In this document: positions 10,010-19,803 of the stretch, piece by piece
Numbering within the stretch: position 1 is the stretch's first letter
Layout of the letters: every line of letters starts with the position of its first letter
From: Ceratopteris richardii
Taxonomy: Eukaryota > Streptophyta > Polypodiopsida > Polypodiales > Pteridaceae
Direction of reading: 5' to 3'
Assembly: GCA_020310875.1 (NCBI GenBank)
Contig: CM035408.1
Coordinates: forward strand, 148,730,907 to 148,794,906
Length of the DNA: 64,000 nt
Position numbers and translations under genes: made by a program
Notes under the pieces: generated by a model
Told to the model about the DNA's origin: nothing
Database searches by the model: none
The model's input: the letters and a program-made list of their open reading frames with translations, nothing else

Positions 10010-10622
10010 TGTTGAAGCTGAAGGTCAAGGACAAAGCATAGGAACACATCTAAGAGGTGGAAACACAAGAAGAAGGAGCAAGTAGGGAGCTCCAAGAAGT
10101 GCATGACAAATTTTCACAAGAATTCCCTACAGAAATAGTGATTTTCATCACTAAAAACCATTGTAAATACCATTTTCTACTTTTCTAACTCCATTTTGTT
10201 CAAGCCAAGGAGTCCTTGAGCTTGAGGAGTATTAGAACTATCATCCTACCAATTTTCATAATTTTTAGACTCTGTTTGAGTCCTCAAATAAGCCCTAGAA
10301 CCTAATTTTTAACTAGGTCGGACACTAGGTCTGGACAGGGCCAAAACTAGTCAAAAAACTATAAAAAGAGCTAGAGAGCTCATTTTTGAGGTTAGCTTGT
10401 TTAGGGAATAGAGCTTTTGTAAGAGAACTCTTTGGCAATCGAAGCTTTCCATTGTTCCTCTCTTTGATCTCACCTTATGCGCGTGTGTGTGTATGTGTGT
10501 GCATGTTTGTGTGCTTTCACTCACGCACTTATGCTTTCACTTGCTCTTGGTCTTCATACCGGTCCTCACGTCTCCGGGGATTGACAAGTAAAGGAGGTGG
10601 TGCTTACGCTTGAGCTACAACA
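10010..10622 (+). repeat. Element A 3' LTR
   Basis: It starts with tgttgaagct right after the polypurine tract and ends with gagctacaaca, giving the short inverted termini TGTTG...CAACA. A TATA-like sequence sits near its middle and a TG-rich tract (about 10479-10515) in its second half. The right border rests on the terminal match only, because the 5' LTR is outside the window. Confidence 0.75.
10359..10366 (+). promoter_or_regulatory. TATA-like box in the element A LTR
   Basis: The sequence actataaaaag lies about 350 bp into the LTR, where a U3/R promoter is expected. Confidence 0.6.
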
Positions 10623-10769
10623 CACTATCCTCATCGAATTATATAGAGGCTAATGGATAGGTGTGCCCTTACTTTTGAAAGTTATAATCCATGTTGGGCT
10701 GGAAATTCTCTGCCACATTTGTCAATAAATTTTTGTTTCATTAAGTCTTTGTCTCACTAAGATTTTGTC
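10623..10769. other. Short spacer, nothing recognised
   Basis: AT-rich DNA between the element A LTR and Copia fragment M; no coding sequence, RNA gene or repeat was recognised. Confidence 0.4.
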
Positions 10770-11650
10770 GATAGAGTAAATAAAAAAGATTGTTTATCAC
10801 TACTATATGCAACAAACATAACTTTATTTTCCATGTCATCAAGTTTGTGATGTCGTTATGATGGCATTACAGGATATGTGAAAGAATCAAACATGTGCAT
10901 ATGACTAATTGTTGGCTTGCATCCATTCCAAGCCTCATGAAGTGTAATTAATCTCATTGCTTTTGTAAGAATTTTGAAATTAAAGCAAACTATTGAATTT
11001 CGAAAGACAAAAAAAGCATGGCATAACTCTAGTTTAGCCATAGAAGAAGTATGAGTAAGCAAGGCATTTGAGGCAACTCTATGATATCCATCCATGCAAT
11101 TCAAACCATTGCATAACATCCCAGACATCACAATAACATATGCATTGCTGAAATCGTGAACCATGCATTTGTTTTATCAACATAGTGTACATAAAGTCCC
11201 ACACTTACAATAGTAGGAACAAAAATCAAGTTTTCCTTGATATTGGGTACATACTATGCATCCTTTAGAGTAACAATAACTGCATTTTGAGTCATAAGCT
11301 CAATATGTCTAAGTAATATAATAGGAAAAGAAGTGTTGTAATATATATACAATATCGTGCATGGAATGATATGCTTTGAAGCACCACTATAAAAAAATTA
11401 ATCCAAATTAGACTCATTTACAATCGTACACATAGAATTTGATGACGAGTCATAATGACATGTAACGACACATGCCCAAACATCTTGATCAACATTAGCT
11501 TAATCCTTTTTTCCATTTGTTGTATTCTCAACAATAGACATGCGAAATTTTTTCATCTTTTCATTATGATTGACAAGCTTTCTCATTCATCAATAGTATT
11601 TCCAAGATTTTGACAATACGTACATCTCTTCTTCTTTTGCATATCACCAT
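10770..11650 (-). mobile_element. Element M: Copia polyprotein remnant
   Basis: The minus strand shows, in order, a degraded gag zinc knuckle (RCTYCQNLGN, about 11600-11640), a protease motif GASKHI (about 11370), VPNIKENLIFV (about 11220-11260), and integrase C-terminal motifs HEAWNGCKPTISH (about 10900-10950) and KLDDMENKVMFVAYS (about 10800-10850). This is the Copia order (gag, PR, IN), with no RT visible before element A's border. It is old, with many breaks and internal losses, and no LTR was seen. Confidence 0.72.
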
Positions 11651-12556
11651 CAAGAAAGGAAGAGATGGAGGAGGAATATTAAGCTTTGGCATAATTTGGA
11701 AGTCCATATAATCTGTATAGTCCTGCATCTTGACTTCCAAATTGGATACTGTAGTATCCCATATCCTCTTATCTTGCCCTTGCATCATAGATACAATGTA
11801 TTTATGTGCACTAGGCTGCTGGGGAATCTTTAATTTCTTGACCAAAGCATAGTTTATAAAATTATGAGTGGCAGAGTCATCTATCATGACCCGCACCCTA
11901 GTCCCGTACACACTACAATGCAGTTTAACTAGGTCATGTGGTCCAAACTGTTGTGACCACAATGACTGAGTCAAACAATAGGTGTGCTCTATATCCTGGT
12001 GCATCACCTTCACTCCCTTGCAGCTAGAGCTACCATGAATAGGAAGGGTCTGAACTAGGTGGACTGCCTTTTTGCCCTTTTCGGGGGCCATACTAGACTC
12101 TGGTCCCTTCTTCTTTTCTTCCCCCTTCTTAAGTGGATACTTCCACTGTGAATGGCTAGGAGACAAACACCTAAAGCACAGGTTCTCTCTTTTGGCCCTC
12201 TCAAATTGATCTATGGATAACCTAGGCCCTTGTGATCTTTGTTTTTAATAAAAACTTTGTTTTTTTCAAAAGGCAACCTCTTCTTGAATTTAGTCGTACT
12301 AAGAGGCTTGAGGGGCTGATCCGTCTCCATAGGAGTATATTGAGGATGGTTATGGTCCTCATAAGTCTGTGCATACTTGATCGCCTCCTCAAACGTCTTA
12401 GGCGCATTCCTTCTGACTTCCCTCTTTATGGCTTTCTCTAAGCCCCTAACAAACCCTCTGTCTTCTGGAAATCATCTAAGCCTTTAAGTTTCAAAATGAT
12501 CTCTCTATAGTGGGATAGGTAGACCATAAGAGGCCCTTTAATTGATGCAAATCATG

Positions 12557-13052
12557 TCAGTTTTGTAAAAAAGTGTAGATTGCATCCTTGTTTCTATCTC
12601 GGTCATCCCCCGTAAAGGTAGGTGGCTTCAAGTCTTTTAGGAGGGGAGCTTCGCTAGAGCTCTCTCCTTTGTGCTTACTAGGAAGAGAAGTATCCTTCCT
12701 AGTAATCTCTAAAGGAATAGGAGGGGTTTCTCTATCCTTCCTAGCTAGGAAAGAGGTGACACTAGTCTCAAGTGAGATCATTTGAGACTTTAGCTGTTGT
12801 ATGAGAGATGTAATGCTACCAAGATCTCTCTCTAATTTAAGGGTTTGTTCTTTCAAGTCTATGAATTGTTCATGAGTCACAAACTCATCTAAAATTTCCT
12901 CATATGTATAGTCTTCCTATTGAGGCTCTTTTTCTTCTAAGTTTTCTTCTACTTCTTGCCCTAATTCTACTTCTTCCATTCTAGAATCAGGATCCTCTAG
13001 TTGCTCTTTAGATGGAGAAGTATGTTCAACTAATTTTTTGCCTTTAGAATCC
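12557..13052 (-). pseudogene. Element B gag N-terminal region
   Basis: A coiled-coil-like segment (heptad-type FIDLKEQTLKLERDLGSITS) is followed by the Gypsy gag motif PPTFTGDDRDRNKDAI. The upstream part is highly acidic with Glu and Asp runs. By family this is the start of a capsid protein. It is broken and has lost its downstream polymerase. Confidence 0.65.
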
Positions 13053-14023
13053 ATGTTTTACTTCCCTTCCCCTGTTTGCTAACTAGAGTATATGAAAATG
13101 AATGGAAGTAAACCTTAAATATGCAAGAAGAAGAGAAATATATCACAAGAGCACTTCACTGTTACAAACTGAAGCTGCGAAAGAGAAATTCAAGTGATCC
13201 TTGGAGCTTTAGGTCACTAATTTTGAATCCTCGCCACGTAACAATAGCCTCGACTTGGCAAACTGAGTAAAAGTGAGAAACTTCTGAGGTTTGAGCGTCC
13301 TCGCCAGTCCAAAAATTGTAGCTCAACACCTATACATCAAAGATTTGAAGCTATCCCAAGTGCAAAAAGTGAATTTGGACATCGGATGATAAAAAACTAG
13401 GCGCGAGCGTGGCCACCTAGTTCTTGCTGAAGCGCTGCAAAGAGATTTTGGTTGGCCAAATCTCATCCAAATCCAACATCAATGTTTGTCAGCGAATCTT
13501 AGGAGTGTAGCTTCGTAACATGACCGAGATTTTGGAAATCAAATGTTGTATGAGGAAGCTATGGTGCGGAGAAGTCGGGTATGTCACAAGTAGAAAGTGG
13601 GGAAAGCTAATCTTTATGGAAGGGTGACTTTGAGAAGCTCCAAACTAAGAGACTGAAGCTTTTTGAATCAACCCAAAACCCATACCCCATATCCACAGCC
13701 CATGATACATGTATGCATCATCATTTTTGCAAAATCTTAATCCAAGGCATCAATTTTTTTCCTTCAAACTTCAAGAAAAATCACAAAATCTTCCCTATCT
13801 CAATTTGTTCTTGATGGTAGTTTCAAAAATTTTCAGAACTATCGTCGATGGAGTTTATTATCCCATATAGAGGCTCCCACCCTTCTCACATCCTAGAGAG
13901 GGGCTTGAGAGCAAAAGTAGCCCATGATGGCCTCATGCTTGAGCGTCATCTATAGAGTATTATGTGGTTGTCATTTCGTCCGTCAGCTACTGGCTCAGCG
14001 TGGTGCATTCAATGCTTCACCTA
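13053..14023 (-). other. Element B leader, no gene
   Basis: Nearly 1 kb between the putative primer site and the gag start. No ORF of note, RNA gene or repeat was recognised; an untranslated retrotransposon leader is the simplest reading. Confidence 0.5.
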
Positions 14024-14035
14024 GCTCCGATACCA
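14024..14035 (-). promoter_or_regulatory. Primer-binding-like site of element B
   Basis: The minus strand reads TGGTATCGGAGC, one base from TGGTATCAGAGC, the common plant initiator-Met tRNA primer site. The neighbouring LTR (expected from 14036 rightward) could not be bounded. Confidence 0.6.
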
Positions 14036-14448
14036 ACTATCATACTCAACGATGGCTCCTTGTTTTGATGTCTTCACACACGTATTTCGAGGACGTTGAG
14101 GAGCTATTTTCATAGAGCTGAGAGACGGAGTTCGATGCATAAGTCTAACCACCCAGCCATGCACATATATCCCCATAGCTTCTCTCTCTTTCCATATTTA
14201 ATTAGTAACCCATGGCTCTACACATGGGTGCCACATGGCACTCATGTGTGAGCCCATCTAAAATGAACAAGAGTGGTTCACACCTTGTCTCCAATGTTAC
14301 TCCATATAACACCTACTGATGAGATGTTAGTAGGCTATTTCCTAAAATGATTAAGAAGCAGCATTAAACATGCAGATAGCTAGTGTTGACATAGCTAACG
14401 GATTCAATGTGATCGTATTAGCAACTACCAAGGTAGAAAAGTGATTTG
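14036..14448. other. Probable element B LTR remains and left flank of element C
   Basis: About 400 bp without a gene. The left part should be the LTR of B (inferred from the primer site). The right end, just before the gtaga target copy, should belong to element C, into which F inserted. The border between the two was not found. Confidence 0.35.
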
Positions 14449-14453
14449 GTAGA

Positions 14454-14968
14454 TGTCAGGCTGTCGGAATATTATTTAGAAGAATAATTGTAATTGTAAA
14501 GTCGCGCACTAAAAGGGTGTCGTGCAAACGTTGTACCGTTTTTTCCTAATCAATATAGTATGCGCAGAAGAGATGACACACGCGTCGTCGGACTGTTTGG
14601 TCTGGGCCATAGTCTGAAGTTGATTCTGTTCTGAGTTATGTTAATCGAAGAGTTGCCTGTAAGAGTTAGTATTCGGTATTGAAGTGAATCAGGTACCGTG
14701 TTAACATTTTACTGTGTTGAAGTGAAGTGTGTAGTATAACAGTAATAATAAAGGAAGAGTGAAAGTTTTGCGTACATAATTACGGTGATTGTTAAGAATG
14801 TTATGCACCGAAAGTGTAATTGAATCTACTGTAATTGTTCGGAGTTAATTAATGAAGTGAAGTGTCGGAAGTTAAGTAGTGAATTGGGAAAATATATAAA
14901 GGGCCTCTGAATTATCAGACCCCTGACCATCCCAAGAACCCATGAGTAAGTACATAATAACTTTAACA
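14454..14968 (+). repeat. Element F 5' LTR
   Basis: Starts tgtcaggc and ends ataactttaaca. It aligns over its full length with the 3' LTRs at 22179-22687 and 42945-43453. A TATA-like aatatataaag lies near 14889-14899, late in the LTR. Confidence 0.85.
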
Positions 14969-15836
14969 CTAGCGTCGGCCATGGGGCATGGAGTAGCCAG
15001 TCGATGCATAGACTAAGAGTTGAGAAAGAATCCGATGATATATGCCTGTAACACATTCCGGAGAATTGTACCCAAAGTACAGAAGGGATCAGCATCCCTG
15101 GAAAATTCCAAGCGCATTGGGAACACCTCTAGGTAGTAGTGGCGATGGACAATCGTTGGAAGGAAAGCAAGAAATATGGGCTAGTGGAGTACCACCTCAA
15201 CATTTCCTTGTGCAAGGATTACAGGGTATACCAGAAGTGCAACCAACCCCATCTGCGGAAAGTAAGATTGGTGAAGTAAGCACTGGTTCCGGTGACAGTG
15301 TGGAAATTTTCGATAGCAGTTTGTGCAATTTCGGTGGAACCTCGGATAATTCCGGGGCCGGTTTGTCAAATTTTGGTGAAAGTGCTATTCTTAGTTCTGA
15401 TTTTGAGGGAACTAGTGTATTGTTGGATGAAAGTTTTGGTGAAAAGCTCACTTCACAAGTCCATTACGATGAAGGGGAGTTGGGTGTAGGCGTGTGGGAA
15501 TGACTTAACAATATCCAACTACCGGAGAGCGTGCAAGACTATGGGACAACACAACAACAATTAGGTTTGACTGGTTCAAATCATTCGGCAATAACATTTT
15601 CTCTTGGTTTAAATACCATGAGTGGTTTGCAACAACAACAGCACCAACAACAACATCAACAACAACATCAATAGCAATAGGAGCAACAACAGCAGGCCAT
15701 ACCACCATGACCGTTACCCGCTAGAGTTACATATACAAAATTTGGAGGATTTTGCGGTGATGATCGAGATGCACATGTGAGAACTTTTGAAATTAATTAT
15801 GTTGTACTCAACTATCCAGCAGATCCATCATATAAG
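14969..15836 (+). pseudogene. Element F leader and gag start
   Basis: An open segment from about 15042 is Ser/Gly-rich with repeated FGG/FGES-type patterns and no known domain. A Gln-rich repeat (caa/cag-rich, about 15615-15690) follows, and then a gag N-terminal motif TKFGGFCGDDRDAHVRTFE (about 15735-15790) typical of Gypsy gag. The sequence stops abruptly where element H begins. Confidence 0.6.
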
Positions 15837-15849
15837 GCTATAGTGATCC

Positions 15850-16817
15850 GCTGTCCTCATTCTCCATCCATGATCTTTATCAATCGGCCACCTAAACTTA
15901 TCATAGAGCTTCTTAGAAATCACATTTATCTCTGATCCTGAGTCGATCAAGGCCAGAGCAAAACATGACTCCTCATTGCTCCCTAGCTTCACCTTCATCT
16001 CAGGTGTTCCTCTCGCCCAAAAGGTCCTGCTAAACTCACTTTCTGTCTTCCTCATTTCATCATCAGGTATGATAGGACCTAGAGAATTTTTATGACACCT
16101 GGCAACCTCATCATCATCATCATCAGATGTATCACTCAATGTAACTGCTTCATTTGTCACTTGAATATCTTCAGGTGCTTCTTCCATCTCTACATCTTCA
16201 GGTAATGGAAACCTCTTTCTCTTGACCAGCTTTATAAAGCTGTCCTTGAACTGAGGCTTCGCTATGGAGAAGACCTGCTCCAAGGACATGGTCACTTGGC
16301 TCTTCAGTAAAATGTCATTTAATATCTCTCTTGCATCATTTTTCCTTTCCAACTCAGAAATTAATACAGCCTTTGGAGTTCTCTTCTTTTTCTTCTTCTT
16401 TTCTTTGTCAGCCTCTTGAATACTTTCTTGAATTTCATCTTTCTTTTGAACCGGTTCAGGTTCTTTCTCTTTCTCTTTAGTCGATTCTTGAATTATAGTT
16501 GGCCCAGCCGGCCTCTTTCCCTCTCTTATCTCCTTCTTCTTTGCCTCTGCCTGAGTAGCTACAGGCTCTTTAAACTGAACTTTCTTCTCTAGCTCTTTAG
16601 CTTTTTCTTCGGCCTCTTGGCTTTGCTTTCTGGTCACTCTTCTTTCTGGCTCAGTCTCTTCCTGACTCTCATCCCTTTTCCTCTTTTCCTCCACATTGGC
16701 TATATGGGAATAGACCGAGGATTCTTCAACAGGAGACTTCCAGGCAGTCTTCTGCATAATGGCATCCCTAGCCCTCACTAAAGCCTCGTCTAGGCACTTT
16801 TTCATCTTCTTCCTCAA
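15850..16817 (-). CDS. Element H charged linker and retropepsin start
   Basis: Downstream of gag lies a very charged Lys/Glu segment with a KKKKKKR-type basic cluster (a possible nuclear signal, inference). It is followed by the retropepsin motif ALIDSGSEINVI near the left end and a partial continuation (LYDKFRWPI). The protease is cut off at the border of H. Confidence 0.72.
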
Positions 16818-18183
16818 CAGGTTCTAATCGTGCGGCTGATGTACTTGCATTATTGCCAGATAAATCTTCATAAAATTTCTTCATTCCCCCCTTTCCCCAA
16901 TTCATAGGTAGAGGAAGGCGGGTCCTGAAGTCACATAACTTCTTATCGATATCTATCACCAGTTGATGCTCTTTTGCTAGCATAAGCTCTTCACAGGCAT
17001 ATGAAAAATGCTCTTGTGCATCACACCATACGCATCTCTTAGCCCCTCCAAACCCACCAGTCGCTCGTCTCTCAAAAGGTCCAGTGTTTCTTTGAAATGT
17101 AGGTTGCACTGGTGGTGCAGGTGTCTGTTGGGCAACAGGCTGCACTAGAGGTGCAGGCTGTGGCAGCACATAGCCTTGCATATTTGGAATGGGCATAGTG
17201 CCTCTCTGTAATGTATCTACATAACTCGTACTCGCCTGAGGAGGAGTGGGGTCCTGATATCCCATAGAATTAACTTTATTGTGAATACTCGCCATTTCTT
17301 TTGACATAGACGCTTGCATCGTAATAAGATTCTCTATCTGTCGACTGAGAATCTCAACCTGTAGCTCTATTGGCGATCGCGAAGTGGACGCAACATTAGC
17401 AAAAGCTGATGCTGCAGGCACGTTCGGGATCACTGGAAGCGGAGCTTCCCTAGGCGGTTGTGGTGTTACCACTGCAGGTCTATCATATAACACCACCTGG
17501 CGTTGCCTCATTTGGGCAACTGCTTCTACCTCTCTCCTCACTACACCCCAATCTTCAGTCAATCCAAATCTCTTCCCAGGCTCTTCAATCCTCCTTTCGA
17601 CCTCAGTCCTGTCTTCTAGACTTAAGATCCTAAGGAAAGATATAACTAGATCAGGTCTCAAGGCATCTAAATCGGGCTGTGGAAGTTGTTCATATCTTCT
17701 CAAGAACTCATTCAAAAGTTGAGTGAGGGATGCAGTGGGCTTCGGAGAGCTTATCCACCGCAAGAACCCTTCTCTACTGTGTTGGGAAAAGTCTTCTAAA
17801 TAAAACAGCTTATGCAATTCTTTTCTGAATTCGGCCCAAGGCTTTGCTATATGTGCAGTAATAGGGGCTAAAATGGATCCTGATACTACCCGTGTGAAGT
17901 AATGTGTAAACACATCCTCGGGTAGACCATAAATCCGTGCCTGTTCCTCAAAAACATCTAGGTACTCGATTACATTCAAGCCTGTAAACTTCCCTTTTTC
18001 TCTCAATACCGCTTGGACTACGCGGGCCCCTTGTTTCTCTATTACCATTTCCTTGAATATGTCCTCCATCTCTCTTCTCTGCTCTGTCTTAGAATGTAGC
18101 ACAAGGTCTAGTGTAAGTGGTTCAACTATCTCTCTAAGCTCAGAGTAGAGATCAGAGAAGAGGCTTGATGAGTCACGAGCCAA
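16768..18183 (-). CDS. Element H gag
   Basis: A long open gag region of about 470 residues. The capsid-like segment contains VIEYLDVFEEQARIYGL and AKPWAEFRKELHKLF, matching the Retrotrans_gag pattern. A Gln/Pro-rich stretch follows, and the zinc knuckle is CVWCDAQEHFSYAC (C-x2-C-x4-H-x4-C, standard spacing). The likely role is particle assembly and RNA packaging. It is followed on the same strand by a Lys/Glu-rich region and the protease. Confidence 0.82.
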   Translation of the reverse strand: MARDSSSLFSDLYSELREIVEPLTLDLVLHSKTEQRREMEDIFKEMVIEKQGARVVQAVLREKGKFTGLNVIEYLDVFEEQARIYGLPEDVFTHYFTRVVSGSILAPITAHIAKPWAEFRKELHKLFYLEDFSQHSREGFLRWISSPKPTASLTQLLNEFLRRYEQLPQPDLDALRPDLVISFLRILSLEDRTEVERRIEEPGKRFGLTEDWGVVRREVEAVAQMRQRQVVLYDRPAVVTPQPPREAPLPVIPNVPAASAFANVASTSRSPIELQVEILSRQIENLITMQASMSKEMASIHNKVNSMGYQDPTPPQASTSYVDTLQRGTMPIPNMQGYVLPQPAPLVQPVAQQTPAPPVQPTFQRNTGPFERRATGGFGGAKRCVWCDAQEHFSYACEELMLAKEHQLVIDIDKKLCDFRTRLPLPMNWGKGGMKKFYEDLSGNNASTSAARLEPVEEEDEKVPRRGFSEG

Positions 18184-18880
18184 GAGGTAAAGGTCAGTCT
18201 AAGCTCTCTGATTTGCCCAGACCAAAGTCTAGTCGAACTCTCCTCTATTCGATTCCCAAGATTTCAATGTATTTTCCCCCTTTTTGTGATAAGTTTTCTA
18301 ATGTTCTGTCTAAGCTATGAAATCAATAAATCCCTAGTCTTAGCAAGAAAAAAATGCTCACACGTATGGACTAAACTAATGCAAAGCGTGGATGCTCAAA
18401 CTCAGACAGCAAGACAGTCTTTCTGTTCAAAGTGTGTGTGAAACAATGCAAAATTCAAATAACTTGAAATGCTAGTACCTGAAATCTCTGTCCGATGCCG
18501 AGGTTCTTGTCTCTTTCTTCAAGGAGTAGGTGACGCGATGAGGATCACCGGGCAACCGCCTCGCTTCACGTCGGGTTCAGGTGTCGGGAAGAAGGAGGTC
18601 GTGGCGGGAAGCCAGCGCCTGGGGTTGGATCAGGCCCTGCTCTGGTGCACCGTTCCCGCTGTCCTGCGAGCGGCGTCTGCGCGCTGGGCGCCTCGCCTGT
18701 GCTCTCTGGAGCGTGCGCGATCCTCGTACGCGTGGGACCCTTGCCCCTCGGAAGTGTCGAGACGTGGGACCATGGGCGTCGAAAAGAGACAAATCAGATA
18801 CAGCACTGATACTCGGAATCTCTGGGTCGGTGTGTATACAAACTCGATGATATAATAAAATCTGAATGATACAGTGATGC

Positions 18881-19042
18881 CCGCTACAGTGCAGGTCCGC
18901 GATACAAAAATCCGCTACAATGCGGAACAGATAAATACAAATAAATGCCGCCGCTACAGTGTGGATCGATGATACAATATGAACGCCGCCGCTACAGTGC
19001 GGGCCGGCTAGTGTATAAAATAGATCCCTCGCTACAGTGCGA
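18881..19042 (-). repeat. Five spaced hairpin motifs in the H LTR
   Basis: The 14-bp motif ccgctacagtgcgg or a close variant occurs at 18881-18894, 18912-18925, 18951-18964, 18989-19002 and 19029-19042, spaced 31 to 40 bp apart. Each can fold into a four-pair stem around a TACAGT or TACAAT loop. The last copy reads tcgc...gcga, changing both sides of the outer pair; the third keeps pairing through a G-T wobble. The motifs lie downstream of the TATA box, so they would be in the transcript. Confidence 0.6.
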
Positions 19043-19245
19043 GAAATCGCCCACAGGACTCCGCTTAGGTCTTCGCGGTCCAAGCTTTTCTTCAGGTCTT
19101 CACTTCGGTCCGCTCTTTACTTCAGGTATCCGCAACAGTAGCCTCCCTTCTCTTTACTTCAGATAATCAGAAACCACATAAACCTAGAGGAGACGATCCA
19201 CAAGGGCAATCCACGGGGTGGGGAAGAAACAAATGAGTATGGACT

Positions 19246-19253
19246 TATTTATA
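19246..19253 (-). promoter_or_regulatory. TATA box in the element H LTR
   Basis: The minus strand reads TATAAATA in the context GGCCTATAAATAAG, about 550 bp from the LTR start. Transcription would run toward the hairpins and gag. Confidence 0.6.
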
Positions 19254-19803
19254 GGCCCCTCCCTAGGACTTCCTTCTAGAACGTTCTAACCTCCTTAATG
19301 AAATTTCTATTTTTGGCATACTTTTAATTTTTCCTTAGACTATGGTTTTGATTTCACACTGGATATTTACAGTTTAATTGGTTTTTAGGGTTTGACCTAC
19401 AAAAACCGCAATTTCCAAGGGTCCAACCTAGGGTTTTTAGTCGGGAAAATTAGGCGTTTGCTCACAATTATCTCAAACTCGTCAATTTGATGGTTTATTT
19501 ATAGTTTCCGCCTAAAATTCAAGGGTTTCCAAGGGTTCGAGTTCATTTTTCATGGGATAAACCCTCATTTTCAGTCAGTTTCAAGGGTCAAACATAAGGT
19601 TTTCATGGGTCTAATGTCAGTCGTTTATACACACGGGTCCAACATACATCTCAAACATGTTTTTGCATCACACAATCAATTAATTCGGCCAAAATATGTA
19701 CAAAATATACCACTCTCTCGATCAAAACATCACACAAATCTCATAAAATCTATGAACTTTGAAAAAAAACAATGCACACTCCCTGCGGGATTTCATCCCG
19801 ACA

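Larger units (their letters stand above)
1..10622 (+). mobile_element. Element A: large Ty3/Gypsy LTR retrotransposon, cut off on the left by the window edge
   Basis: The order gag, aspartic protease, reverse transcriptase, RNase H, integrase, polypurine tract, LTR is that of a Ty3/Gypsy element. The 5' LTR and primer site lie outside the window. The coding parts are long and mostly open, so this is a fairly young fossil with only a handful of breaks; it is not whole as seen here. Three things set it apart from an ordinary plant Gypsy element: two pre-integrase zinc modules in a row, a second retropepsin-like domain after the integrase, and about 1.4 kb of extra sequence before the 3' LTR that contains an Argonaute fragment. 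A degraded relative (L) lies at 61784-63590. Confidence 0.93.
11651..14035 (-). mobile_element. Element B: Gypsy gag-protease remnant with leader and primer site
   Basis: Read on the minus strand: a primer-binding-like site (14024-14035), a leader of about 1 kb without genes (13053-14023), a gag N-terminus starting near 13052, gag motif LKPPTFTGDDRDRNKDAI (about 12600), a zinc-knuckle start LCFRCLSPSHSQW (about 12150-12190) and a retropepsin motif VMIDDSATHNFI (about 11860-11890). RT and integrase are missing; the element ends against Copia remnant M. It is broken in several places. Confidence 0.72.
15837..19803 (-). mobile_element. Element H: minus-strand Gypsy element (5' LTR, gag, protease)
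   Basis: Read on the minus strand: a GC-rich LTR (18582-19803) with inverted termini TGTCGGGA...TCCCGACA, a short leader, a long gag, and a retropepsin that stops at the junction with element F. RT, integrase and the 3' LTR are absent, so the element is 3'-truncated. Gag is largely open, so H may be fairly young, but it cannot be dated with only one LTR. Confidence 0.82.
18582..19803 (-). repeat. Element H 5' LTR
   Basis: The plus strand starts TGTCGGGAAG and ends CATCCCGACA, giving good inverted termini. The first bases on the minus strand form a small palindrome (cgggatgaaatcccg). It contains a TATA box and five hairpins. The U5 side (about 18582-18780) is strikingly GC-rich compared with everything around it. 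Confidence 0.72.

Noticed and set aside
18469-18855. Open frames on both strands in the GC-rich block, as a possible host gene
   Set aside because: High GC alone keeps both strands open. The block lies within the H LTR and leader and matches no known protein.
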